A stretch of 56,110 nt of DNA, taken from a virus. Shown piece after piece: positions 31,475 through 43,600 of the stretch. The notes under the pieces are model-generated. The model made no database searches, was not told where the DNA came from, and saw only the letters and a program-made list of their open reading frames with translations. Position 1 is the stretch's first letter. Every line of letters starts with the position of its first letter. The DNA is taken from IMG/VR virus record IMGVR_UViG_3300030098_005697, positions 1-56,110 of that record; one strand, written 5' to 3'. The position numbers and the translations under genes are program-made.

Positions 31475-32959
31475 ATGAATAAAGGTGAAATCCGAACTCG
31501 GATCCTGGAACAGGTAGATTGGAATCCAAGCCAGTCTACCGACTTCAAGGGCAAAGTCGATAGGCTCATTAATCGGGCATATCAGACGTTGTCCTTGGAG
31601 GCTCCATTCCTTTTCTTCGAAGAAGAAGCTCGGATTATCACCCAGCCCGATGTGTCTTCGGACACAGCCATCACTGCTGATCGGTTGGCGGTAAACTCTA
31701 CCGATCAGTATGTTTTGGAGCGGGTATTTGCGACGAGTTTGTCCCCGGCTCCGCAGGCCTGGAATATAACTGGGCAGTGGGATTCTCGAATGATCGAGGT
31801 AACCACTTCAGGGGGCACAGTTTACCGTCGTCGAATCCGTGAGATTTGGCGAGATGAGGGTGGTGGGAACTATTTGGACCGTATCAGTATTGATCGGCCT
31901 TGGCCCAATTCTTCTGATTCTGACATGACATACCGAATTTACACCGCAGCTTACGAGCTTCCAGCGGATGTAGTCGAGCTTCGTTCTGCTCGGTTGTATG
32001 CTGACCAGCACTATGTACTGGAGGTAATGACGCAGCAGGACATGGAGCGCTATGAGTATGTTGATTATCAGGGAGATCAAGTGGGTCGTCCTTCTCGACT
32101 ATTTCGAGGAAGACACTGGCAAATCGACGCTCCGACCCGCGCACCCACAACTTCGATAGCAGACCAGGAACAGACTGTGGCTTGGAAGGGTCCACAACCC
32201 TTGGGCAAGTTCGACTTCTGCTATACATATGTCTGGGGTAAGCGCGAGTCAGAGTTGGCTGCCCCTTCAGGAAATGCAGAGCCACGCTGGGAAAGCGCGC
32301 CTTCTCCTATTAGCTCTACAGTCGAAGTCTCCTCAGACAGCCAGAGCATCACCTTGGGCCTTCCCAATGTTGACCAAGAGTTGAATTTCTACCAGGAGCA
32401 CAGTGGTTCTGCTGTTGTTGACCCTATTCGAAAAGGACGTTCTGGACTTAAAAAGAGGATCTACCTTCGAAGATACACCTCTACTCCGTCCACTTCGGTC
32501 CCAACAATTCCAGATATCGAAACCCCAGAGATCTTCTTCCTCCTTGCCGAGGTAGACGGGGACACACTTTCTTACACAATAGATGGTGCGGTGGTCCCTG
32601 ATTACTATCGAAGACTAAAAGAAACTCATGGGTATCAAGCCATCCGTTTTTGGCCCATGCCCGACAATAGTTTCGATGTAGATTGCCGTGTTTTGCGTCG
32701 GCCCCAACCGCTGGTCCATGATCACGATGCCCCCCGCGTTCATGAGGAGGCTGTGGATGCCCTTATACAGCGCGCTCTCATCTTTTTCTACGAGATGAAT
32801 GGGCAGTATGATGTCTCTCAGATGGCTGATATGCGCTATCGTGAAATGCTCGTTACTCTCACTAAGCGCTATGGACAAATTAAAGGACGACGGACCAGGA
32901 AGCGCTTTGCCCGGGTTGACCGGCCAGTACGTGAAGTCCGCGTTGTCTATAAGCCCTAA
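31475..32959 (+). CDS. Head-tail connector / tail tube A-like protein
   Basis: A 494-aa protein 3 nt after the decoration gene. The N-terminal helices (GEIRTRILEQVDWN, GKVDRLINRAYQTLSLEAPF) and later strand-rich regions with LPADVVELRSARLYAD resemble gp4/tail-tubular A-type adaptors of podoviruses. It would sit between portal and nozzle. The next large gene would be the nozzle. Assignment rests on order and layout; no invariant motif exists. Confidence 0.7.
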   Translation: MNKGEIRTRILEQVDWNPSQSTDFKGKVDRLINRAYQTLSLEAPFLFFEEEARIITQPDVSSDTAITADRLAVNSTDQYVLERVFATSLSPAPQAWNITGQWDSRMIEVTTSGGTVYRRRIREIWRDEGGGNYLDRISIDRPWPNSSDSDMTYRIYTAAYELPADVVELRSARLYADQHYVLEVMTQQDMERYEYVDYQGDQVGRPSRLFRGRHWQIDAPTRAPTTSIADQEQTVAWKGPQPLGKFDFCYTYVWGKRESELAAPSGNAEPRWESAPSPISSTVEVSSDSQSITLGLPNVDQELNFYQEHSGSAVVDPIRKGRSGLKKRIYLRRYTSTPSTSVPTIPDIETPEIFFLLAEVDGDTLSYTIDGAVVPDYYRRLKETHGYQAIRFWPMPDNSFDVDCRVLRRPQPLVHDHDAPRVHEEAVDALIQRALIFFYEMNGQYDVSQMADMRYREMLVTLTKRYGQIKGRRTRKRFARVDRPVREVRVVYKP

Positions 32960-32974
32960 TGAGGAGTCTTTCCT

Positions 32975-33439
32975 ATGCAACGTGAAGTTTATCCAGCCCC
33001 AGACCCAAACGTCCTCTTCTACCAGCGAAAACTTGATAATGGACGAACAGAGTTTGCCTCAATGCAATCTCTCCAGAAGTATGAGGGAACGTCTTGGCGA
33101 GGACGATTCTTCATCCCTGGGCAGGCCGCCATCGTCCTCGACCAGTATTCCACTGAGCTTAAGCACTGGGAACCGGTTTACGCTCTCACGCAACAAGACA
33201 TTGAAATGCTCATTGAGCGGGTCGCCCAGCGAGTCACAGATCTTCTCGGTAACCGTGATGTCTCTGCTCCGGAGATTGTGGCCGCGAGTATGGAAGTTGC
33301 TAACTCGAAAGATGTTCCTGCTGCTATCCGTGTGGCTACCAAGAAAACAAAACCAAAAGAAAGACTGACGTGCAAAGTTTGCAACCGAAAGTTTAAGACG
33401 GTTCAAGGTCGAAAAGTCCATGAGGCTCGGTCCCACTAA
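32975..33439 (+). CDS. Late-region protein with a C2H2 zinc finger
   Basis: A 154-aa protein with GGAG before the ATG. The N-terminal 65 residues form small strands (NVLFYQRKLDNG, FIPGQAAIVL). Helices at 72-95 follow. The C-terminal end is CKVCNRKFKTVQGRKVHEARSH in layout: C133, C136, H149 and H154 (C-x2-C-x12-H-x4-H), a classical zinc finger more familiar from eukaryotes. It lies between connector and tail nozzle genes and is likely virion-associated. It may bind DNA or zinc-stabilise an assembly contact. Confidence 0.75.
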   Translation: MQREVYPAPDPNVLFYQRKLDNGRTEFASMQSLQKYEGTSWRGRFFIPGQAAIVLDQYSTELKHWEPVYALTQQDIEMLIERVAQRVTDLLGNRDVSAPEIVAASMEVANSKDVPAAIRVATKKTKPKERLTCKVCNRKFKTVQGRKVHEARSH

Positions 33440-33465
33440 AATGGGAGGGAAACAGGAGGTAATAG

Positions 33466-35619
33466 ATGGCAGACAGTCGTGGGAGGCATACTACTGATCC
33501 CCTCATTCTTCGGAACGAGTCTGACCTTCTTGTATCTGCGGCTGAAATTGCCGGATCGATAGAGAATTTTGTCTCAACTCCTGAAGGTGCTCTTCGGTCT
33601 ATCGAAGGTCCACTGCCCTATGTTCCCCGGGATTCAAGCGATGCATTTTCCTCAGAGTATGGGAAGATGCACGGAGTTTACCATACAACTCTTCGCTCAG
33701 GCAGCATAGACTTGCTCCTTCTCCACACAGGTGAGTACGTCTACCGACATCGAGGATGGCTCCCGGGCAATCCATGGGAAAAGATCATCGGGCCTGCTGA
33801 CGCTTTGATCACAATGGACTTGGTAGACACCGATTCTCCTCAGTTCCCCACCCAGTTTGAATCCACCCCTAAAGGTGTTGTGATCGTTCCCCAGCAAGGA
33901 CGAGCGGTTTTCTATAATGGAGAGATGGCTTGTTCGCTGGGGTATGACTCAGTCCCCCCAGCAATCCTCGGAGAAGGGCCTCAAACTACGGCTCCAGAAA
34001 CAGCCTCGACTCACAACGCAAGTGGTTACGCTGTGAGTCGATCCTCGAAGGGTTTTACTATAAATGCCGATTTTGGGTATGGCCGACTGGGAACAGTTCG
34101 AAATCGACCAGTAGCTGATATCCCCGGAGTGTTGCTGTCGGGGTCGTATCAAGCTTCATACCAATGGCTGGATTTTTTTGGGAATCTCTCTCCGCTGTCC
34201 TCACGCTCAAACGAGATCAACTTTGTTTCTCAAGAATGCGATTCAGATGATGCTTCGCCCGAACAGGTAAGAAAGCAGGTCTTGTGGACAAATATCACTC
34301 CTGGTCCCGAAGGCACTATAGGCCGAGTCCTTAGCCGAACCAAAGATGTCCGGAATGCTGGAACCACAGACCTCTTCCTTGTTCCTGGAAATGTGGGTTA
34401 TGGAACTTTCGGAGCTTTTGCTACGCTTCCGGACAACACTTCGACAGTGTGGCCTGATAATGTACCTGACAATTGGATTTTAGCTCGTCCACACGATGTT
34501 ATGCCTGTCCCGACTTTCAAGCTTTGTCGGCTGGCTTTTGGTCGATTGTGGATTGCTAACACAGAGGGTGATCCTGGAGTCCTGATTCCCTCAATGATTG
34601 GACGCTATGGGACATTTATGGCTCACAGCCAGATATACCCAGATCCGAGCGGCGGGGAAATAACAGGATTGTGGTCTACTCAGGGAGGCCTCTTAGTCTT
34701 TACCTCCTCCTCCACCTTCCTTCTTGTTCAGTCAGATGATGGTAAGGGCTTTCGAGTGGTAACTGTTAATGCCACCGTCGGATGCGTTGCCCCATCAAGT
34801 CTCGCAAATATGCCCAATGGTGAGGTGGTTTGGTTGGGCCGCGAAGGATTCTATATTTTCAATGGGCAAGCCGTACAACTCATCTCTGGGCACATCCAGC
34901 GGAAAACCAACAAGATTAACTGGTCTCGGGCCAAGCAGGCTTGTGCAGCTTTCGATACACATTCGAAAGAATATCGGTGCTGGGTTCCACTGGAAGGTTC
35001 TCGGAGGAACGATGCTTGTTTTATCTTCGATGGTAGTGGTTGGCGTCGAAGGCTCCATGAGACTCTCCAATCGGTTTGCGTAACGAAGGACCACCGAAGG
35101 TACATGATTGGTGCAGGACAAGCTCCAGAGGCCCCTGTGCCGCTCTCAACCGATGGTAAAGTGACAAACCATCAGGGAGTATGGGTCTTAGATCGTTCTC
35201 TGGGGAGCTTTATTCCTGAGTCGCCCCAAGCCACAATCGAAACCAGTTGGATTTCTTGGGGTCAATCCCAGCACCGAAGATCTGGTAAGACTGTTTATCT
35301 TGCCTTTAGAGAATCATATCTGGGATCAGCCACGATAAAGGTGTACCGAGATTGGAGAAAGACGGCATCGGTCTACACCGACACCTCCAACGCCACTCTG
35401 TATACCCCTGAGGATGTACCTCCAACCTGGGCCACCACCACATTTGATTCAGACTCCTATTGGGTCAAATCTCGACCTTACTGGAAGCGTGTGGATATTT
35501 CTATCCCAAGCTGCGAGGTCTTTAAGATCGTCATCCAAACCAACCATCCTATTGAATTCATCGGGATGAGCATTGATGTCGAACCAAAAGCCGGTGGATT
35601 TTCAACGAGGATTCCCTAA
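33466..35619 (+). CDS. Tail tube/nozzle-like structural protein
   Basis: A 717-aa protein with a strong AGGAGG. It is strand-rich throughout with repeated short blades (HTGEYVYRHRGW, GYGTFGAFATLPDN, ANMPNGEVVWLGREGFYIFNG), consistent with a beta-propeller or T7 gp12-like nozzle subunit. No TM segment or enzyme motif is seen. It follows the connector gene, as in short-tailed phages. Confidence 0.72.
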   Translation: MADSRGRHTTDPLILRNESDLLVSAAEIAGSIENFVSTPEGALRSIEGPLPYVPRDSSDAFSSEYGKMHGVYHTTLRSGSIDLLLLHTGEYVYRHRGWLPGNPWEKIIGPADALITMDLVDTDSPQFPTQFESTPKGVVIVPQQGRAVFYNGEMACSLGYDSVPPAILGEGPQTTAPETASTHNASGYAVSRSSKGFTINADFGYGRLGTVRNRPVADIPGVLLSGSYQASYQWLDFFGNLSPLSSRSNEINFVSQECDSDDASPEQVRKQVLWTNITPGPEGTIGRVLSRTKDVRNAGTTDLFLVPGNVGYGTFGAFATLPDNTSTVWPDNVPDNWILARPHDVMPVPTFKLCRLAFGRLWIANTEGDPGVLIPSMIGRYGTFMAHSQIYPDPSGGEITGLWSTQGGLLVFTSSSTFLLVQSDDGKGFRVVTVNATVGCVAPSSLANMPNGEVVWLGREGFYIFNGQAVQLISGHIQRKTNKINWSRAKQACAAFDTHSKEYRCWVPLEGSRRNDACFIFDGSGWRRRLHETLQSVCVTKDHRRYMIGAGQAPEAPVPLSTDGKVTNHQGVWVLDRSLGSFIPESPQATIETSWISWGQSQHRRSGKTVYLAFRESYLGSATIKVYRDWRKTASVYTDTSNATLYTPEDVPPTWATTTFDSDSYWVKSRPYWKRVDISIPSCEVFKIVIQTNHPIEFIGMSIDVEPKAGGFSTRIP

Positions 35620-36356
35620 TGGCTATTGTATTTCCAAAAGCAGCGATCAAAAGTGGTACGCCTGTTGAGATAGACAAAATTAATGAGAACTTTCGAGACA
35701 TAATCGAAGAAACCCAAGGATCATTGGGCGAGCACAACTGGGCCAAAGATGCTTTTTCGCAAACAGCAGATGTCACAGAAGGCGCGATTGTTCGGAGCTA
35801 TCGGACTTCCCAATCAGTAGAGTGGTATGAGGTTGCTTCCACCTATTCTGGGTCGGTCTTGCAGCAGGATTCTACGTCTGGACCCAGAACACTTCCAACA
35901 AATGCTTACAAAGTCTCGAACAGCCATTTTTGGGAGGTGATAAAGTCTGCGGGAACTGGAACCAATCCCATGGAGATTACGCTGACCACGGGCCACGCTG
36001 CTCTGTGGATTGTCTTCTCGTGTCAGATGGAGTTTTCCTCTTCTACAGATTTGGGTTCTGGCTTCGGCTTGGGCACCAATCTCCCAGGGTTTCAAATCGC
36101 AATAGCTGTTGATGGTGCTGTTGTTCCAGAAACCACAACTGGCTCCTTGGACCCAGGCAATGAAGTCACGGGCGAAGGCATCGGCTACCTCCGAACCCCA
36201 TTAGCGATAGATTGCGTATATCCAGTTCTTCCCGGGAGGCATACTATCTCTGTACAAGCCAGGATGGTTTTCGATAAAGACCGGACGCGGTATAACTCTG
36301 ATGATGACTTCTACGCAGTGTTTAACTCCGAGATGTTCATTATGGAGATGAGGTAA
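35619..36356 (+). CDS. Minor tail protein 1 of three related
   Basis: A 245-aa protein, ATG overlapping the previous stop. The N-terminus has the pattern INENFRDIIEETQGSLGEHNW, common in phage minor structural proteins in which an N-terminal helix attaches to the tail. The rest is beta-rich with a jelly-roll-like feel (ALWIVFSCQMEFS, GRHTISVQARMVF). The two genes that follow have the same plan, suggesting tandem duplication of a tail-attached protein. Confidence 0.7.
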   Translation: MAIVFPKAAIKSGTPVEIDKINENFRDIIEETQGSLGEHNWAKDAFSQTADVTEGAIVRSYRTSQSVEWYEVASTYSGSVLQQDSTSGPRTLPTNAYKVSNSHFWEVIKSAGTGTNPMEITLTTGHAALWIVFSCQMEFSSSTDLGSGFGLGTNLPGFQIAIAVDGAVVPETTTGSLDPGNEVTGEGIGYLRTPLAIDCVYPVLPGRHTISVQARMVFDKDRTRYNSDDDFYAVFNSEMFIMEMR

Positions 36357-37168
36357 TGCCTTACGATTGGACAGGATTAGCGGAGGGATCTGCGCTCACG
36401 GCAGACAGTCTCAATAGTAGATTCACCTCTGTTAAAGAAGAGATTAATGATCTTCCAGAGCTTTCAGTCCAGCCACATTCTCTCCACTCTGTCCATATCG
36501 GATCTCCGGTTGCGATTAAAGGGAAAGCTGCGGTAGGAATCACTACCCATAATTATCGTAATCATTACCCTGGATGGGATAATGATTCCGCCAACTCTTC
36601 CTTTGGGGCCGCTGGTCGTCCGTATGGTACCGGCTGGAATGTCATTTTTGACTCTTCTGGGGCTGAGTTAGCAGTCAATCATACTGCTCTGGCCACCCTC
36701 TCTACCTCCCCAAACTTTGCTTATGTAGTAATGGCAAATATTACTATGCAAGACCTAAGGCACAAATCTACAGTTGCCAACGGGGCTTCGGGAAATCCAG
36801 ACTATGGGTTATTCCAATATGGTGTGTTCAAAATCCAGATCACATCTGATGGTTCAAGTTGGGTTGGGATCCCGGTCTCTGAGCGCTATGCAATGGCAGA
36901 AACAGAAAGTGGACGAGAAGCAGCACCAAGTGCTTATGACTCCGCCACCGACGCCTATAATATGGTGCAGGTTTGGAAAGATATCCCGCTAAGGTTGATG
37001 TTGACCCGTGATCGAATTCGAGAGTTGGGCCTCACTACAGAAATAACCGGAGTACGTGTCGTTACTTCAGTTTCAGAAAGGCATGGAATAGCAGATGAAA
37101 TAAAGCTGGTTTTAGGGCGCTCCAATATTTCAGTCTTCGCGATCTATTGCGCGACAACGGAGGTTTAA
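36356..37168 (+). CDS. Minor tail protein 2 of three related
   Basis: A 270-aa protein starting MPYDWTGLAEGS with overlap TAATG. It has the N-terminal equivalent SLNSRFTSVKEEINDLPELSV, then a beta-rich body ending LVLGRSNISVFAIYCATTEV. It is similar in size and organisation to its neighbours. It is probably a tail-tip or fibre-adaptor subunit. Confidence 0.68.
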   Translation: MPYDWTGLAEGSALTADSLNSRFTSVKEEINDLPELSVQPHSLHSVHIGSPVAIKGKAAVGITTHNYRNHYPGWDNDSANSSFGAAGRPYGTGWNVIFDSSGAELAVNHTALATLSTSPNFAYVVMANITMQDLRHKSTVANGASGNPDYGLFQYGVFKIQITSDGSSWVGIPVSERYAMAETESGREAAPSAYDSATDAYNMVQVWKDIPLRLMLTRDRIRELGLTTEITGVRVVTSVSERHGIADEIKLVLGRSNISVFAIYCATTEV

Positions 37169-37169
37169 A

Positions 37170-37814
37170 ATGGGAGATATTACCGGATTAAATACCTTCA
37201 CCTCGGGCACCACTCTGGACGAAGGTCCAGTGAACGACAACTTTTATTCAGAATCAGCTACGAGTTTTCGAGCAATTAATGGCTATTTAGACTCTGATAA
37301 TATGGACGCCTCATGGTCAGTAACTACCGATCAGGTCCGAAATCAAAATTTGGCTAATGGTAAAATGGTAGGACTAACAGGGAATCTGGACTACATCGGA
37401 GAACTTTTTTCTGCTGATGAGACGGACTCCACTACATATGTTCCCATCCCTGGGGCTTCGATCTCGTTCCATTTGCCCTATGCCCCTTCGTTGGTCATCC
37501 TTTCCTGGATGGTTGTGATTACCAACTCGTCTCAAATCAGTGCCTATACTACGGCAGAAAAAGCTAATCTTAGGTTCTATCTTAACAATGAACAAGTTTC
37601 ATTCCAGATAAGAGGCTGTCCTCCTACGTATGATGCCATTACATCGAATGCTCGGCTTCTTTTCCGGGACCGCATTTGGAGTGGACATTCTACGCAGACT
37701 GATTTGGCAAAAGGATTCCACACCGCCAGCATTCGAATCCATTTTCCAGATTCAACAGCAGAGAAAATGGCTCGGGTTCGAGTTCGAAATATAAAAGTTA
37801 TCTATTTTAAGTAA
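37170..37814 (+). CDS. Minor tail protein 3 of three related
   Basis: A 214-aa protein with GGAGG upstream. The N-terminal segment VNDNFYSESATSFRAINGYL is followed by a beta-rich region with YAPSLVILSWMVVITNSS and a C-terminal FHTASIRIHFPD, like TISVQARMVF of protein 1. It completes the set of three. Confidence 0.68.
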   Translation: MGDITGLNTFTSGTTLDEGPVNDNFYSESATSFRAINGYLDSDNMDASWSVTTDQVRNQNLANGKMVGLTGNLDYIGELFSADETDSTTYVPIPGASISFHLPYAPSLVILSWMVVITNSSQISAYTTAEKANLRFYLNNEQVSFQIRGCPPTYDAITSNARLLFRDRIWSGHSTQTDLAKGFHTASIRIHFPDSTAEKMARVRVRNIKVIYFK

Positions 37815-37823
37815 GGAGGAGTC

Positions 37824-38264
37824 ATGGGCCTTAGAAGAAAAGTTCGTAGAGCAGCCAAACGAGAAGCAGATGCTGCGGAAAAATATGCCCTCGGACCCTC
37901 TGAGGCCGAGGTTGAACAAGAGGCAGGCAGAGCAGCCACTCAAGCAGGAGCTATTGCTCAGGCAGGAGCGATGGAGCTTCAGCAGGGCCTGATGGGGGGT
38001 AGTTCAGCCCAACAACCCGGCCAGACACAAAAAGCTTTATCTGGGTTTCAGAAAGGTGTTGCTCAGGCTGGTGCAGGGGCACGGCTTGGTGCCCGTGATC
38101 TTTTTGAGAAGATATACATGCAAAAGAGGCAAAATGCCTTGGATCGAGCTTTTCAAGAATCCCAGTTTGCTCGATCAAATGCTGCTAATCTTGCGGGGTC
38201 TGCTTTAGAGGCTGCCGGAGGGATCGCACAGGGAGCCGCCTCTCTGGGCATGGGTGTATCGTAG
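37824..38264 (+). CDS. Small Ala/Gly-rich candidate ejection protein
   Basis: A 146-aa protein with AAGGAGGAG before the ATG. It is a basic N-terminal helix followed by Ala/Gly/Gln-rich amphipathic helices (GRAATQAGAIAQAGAMELQQ, ANLAGSALEAAGGIAQGAA). Composition, size and place before two large genes match the smallest internal/ejection protein of T7-like phages (gp14 role: pore in the outer membrane). This is analogy, not homology. Confidence 0.6.
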   Translation: MGLRRKVRRAAKREADAAEKYALGPSEAEVEQEAGRAATQAGAIAQAGAMELQQGLMGGSSAQQPGQTQKALSGFQKGVAQAGAGARLGARDLFEKIYMQKRQNALDRAFQESQFARSNAANLAGSALEAAGGIAQGAASLGMGVS

Positions 38265-38273
38265 GAGTCTATA

Positions 38274-40688
<2,415 letters not shown>

Positions 40689-40691
40689 ACT

Positions 40692-43600
40692 ATGGCCAAC
40701 GGAGATCCTATCCCTCGGATTACAGACGAGGATCGCGAAGCGCTGAAGCGTGCCCGCCAACCCACAGCCCCAGCAATAGGTGCGCCAACTCCAGAGCCAA
40801 CAGAACCAGAAACTCAACCAGAAATCCGCACAATCCCCCGGGCAATCCCTACTCCGGAGCCTCGCCCGGGACAACTTCCTTCCCCCGCCAGACGCCTTTC
40901 AATCGAGGATCGTATCTCTCGACAGCGAGAGATGCGTGGCCTAATGCAGGGAACGCAGCCTGAAAAGCCTCTGGAACCGGCAGAACCTACGGGACCCACA
41001 GAAGAGCAAATTGCGGAGTTTCGACAGCACTTTACCAATATAGCTACCAATCAGAACTTCACAGAAAGTGAAAGCCAACTCCTGAATAAATGGCTTGATG
41101 CCTCCACCGGGCAAGGACAGTTTGCTTCCATCCCAAGTTTGGCGCATCTTCAAGATCGCTTGGGGGAAGAGCTTCTTCCGCTCCACGAGCTTCCCGATGG
41201 CTTCCTCTTTGGGCTTCGCCAGGAACAGGTTGCTCGTCATGGTCGCCGACTTCTATCTGGTGATCCAATTGGTTCTACCCAATCTAACTATTATGGTGGA
41301 GCACCTGATGGATATTCAGAGGAAGCCCTTGCATCTCTAAGAGAGAACGAAGCTCCAGAAGCAGTAGCTCTCCTAAAGACCATGTTCCCAGAGGGCGAAG
41401 AGGCTCCACGACCTGGAAGTCCTCAGTGGGAGCAAAAGTTTAATCAGTGGGTGAGTGACTATCTCCGCAACGAGGCTAACGAGGGAAGACTTTATGCAGG
41501 AACCACTCGGGCCGGAACTCGGCTTGCTGCCCTGGAGGAGCAAGGAGCGATAACTCCAGAAGTTATTCTGAAGTCTGGCGCTCCCATTGCTGAAGAGCTT
41601 TTCTTTACTGAGATTGCAAGACCCAGAGAAGAGGACTGGGCAGAAGCGCAGGAGCGGCCTGCTGCCCGAGCGGGGGCACGACTTCGAGAGCGTGAAGCTC
41701 GAATTGAGCAGCTATCTGCGGACCCCCGATACCAAAGAAGAAGGGGAGATCTTCAGGGCTGGCTGGATAAGAACAACTACACTTTGGAGGACATTCAAGC
41801 CGAGCTTGAAGAATACTTTGTCCGTCCGGGAGCCACAGAATCGGTCCGTGTAGGTGAAGTTGTCCTCAGGGACCCAGAAAAGACTCCTCCGATTCTCACT
41901 CAATATGCTCGTGAGCAGTATCTTTCAGCGATGGCAGCCTCTGAGGGCGAACTTCCTGAGTACCTGCCTCAGATTCCAGGTTCTGTCTCCAACCTCCCAG
42001 CTTTCCAGGAAGGGGAGGCTCGCTTCAATACTCCTCCGGGAGAGGTTGCAACTGGAATCTCGCCCGCTCCAGAGGATGCGTCCTCCTGGGAGTATAGGCC
42101 CACACAGCTACAAGTTGAAGGGACTGCTACTGGTCCAGACTATTATGGAGACCGGGCAAGAGAAGCTGGGTTTGATATCGAGGCTGGTATTCTTGACCGC
42201 TTCCAGTCAGAAGAAGCCAAAGACATCGCTCGTCGATCCTTTAATCGGATCTTGGACATCGAGGACCGAGACAAGCGAGCAGAATATATTCGCCGCTTTC
42301 GAGAGGACATCAACTGGCAGAGCGAGTGGATCCAGGAAACAGCCCAGGAGGTCGCGGAATCGCGAGCCTCGGTCGCAGCACAACTACCACGGGCAATTGA
42401 AGTTTCTCTCCCCCTTCGTCCGGAAGATGTTCGTTTAAATATCGATATGCGAGGGCAGATAGATATTGGAACCCTTCGAAGAGATCTTGTTACCTACCAT
42501 AGCGACAAGATTCTGAAAGACCGGTATGAAAATGCTCAGTTTGGTTCTCTGAGTGTCGAAGACAGGGACCTTGTCCTCAAAGATGCAACCTATGCAGCCA
42601 ATGCCGACATCTCGACTTTCACCAGTATTATGGTGGGTTCGGGCGCGCTTATTCTGGATCCTGATCCGCTACAACTAACACGGGATTTAGCCAATCTTCC
42701 TGCTGGACTTAATGTTGCGATGGCGGCGCTGGCCCCAACTCCAACTCATGTTTATTCGCGAGAACATATCACTCAAGGGCCAACAGAAGAGGAGTTTGGA
42801 ACCCGCTACCAAGATGACCAAAGCTTGGTCTCAGTACAGCAGTTCAATAATCGTGGCTTCGTAGACTGGCTCCACCGAGCAAATCCCACCGCTTGGGCTG
42901 CGGCAGTTTTGAATCACTACACATCTGAAGTTGAACTGGGCGAGGCCACAACTGGACGTGTAGCCGATCAGATGTTCATAGATGGACTTACAGAGCAGGA
43001 TACAGAGGTTTCAGTTGCAGACTTAAGCCCTGCGGTGGTTGGAACAAAGTTATTGGCTCGCCACTTGGGCCTTGCATTCGCGCCTGAATCCCAAGACGAT
43101 CTGGCGACTCGAATGCGTCTGATCACTGAAGCACGTAGTGCTCCTGTCCTTTTCAACACCACCTCAGATGCTTTTGGTGACCTTGCTGTCTATAATGATT
43201 TTAGTCCAGCAGCAGAAAAAGCCGCTCGGATTGTGGGCGGCTTCGTTGGGTTCCTCCCAGAGCTTAAATCCCCAGACCCAATCATTGGACTATTGGCTGG
43301 TTTCCGCGTTGCAAACACGGGACGAAAGACCTGGAAAGCGTGGGTAGAAAATACGCCCCGCGTTCTTGAAGAAACCTCCGCTCGATATTTTAAGCAGTGG
43401 GATGAAGCTCGCAGAGCAGATGATTTTCAGGGGATGAATGAGGCAATCACATCCCTTAGGGGAGAGTTGGAACAAGGAAGGTTCTCACTTCTTTCTGTAG
43501 ATTTACCCTACGTGGGGAGAGTCGGGTTCCGCGCTGCGGGTGCTCAGAATGCTGCTCTGCGTCTTGCTGATGTTATCACTGCACAAAGAGCACGCCTTTC

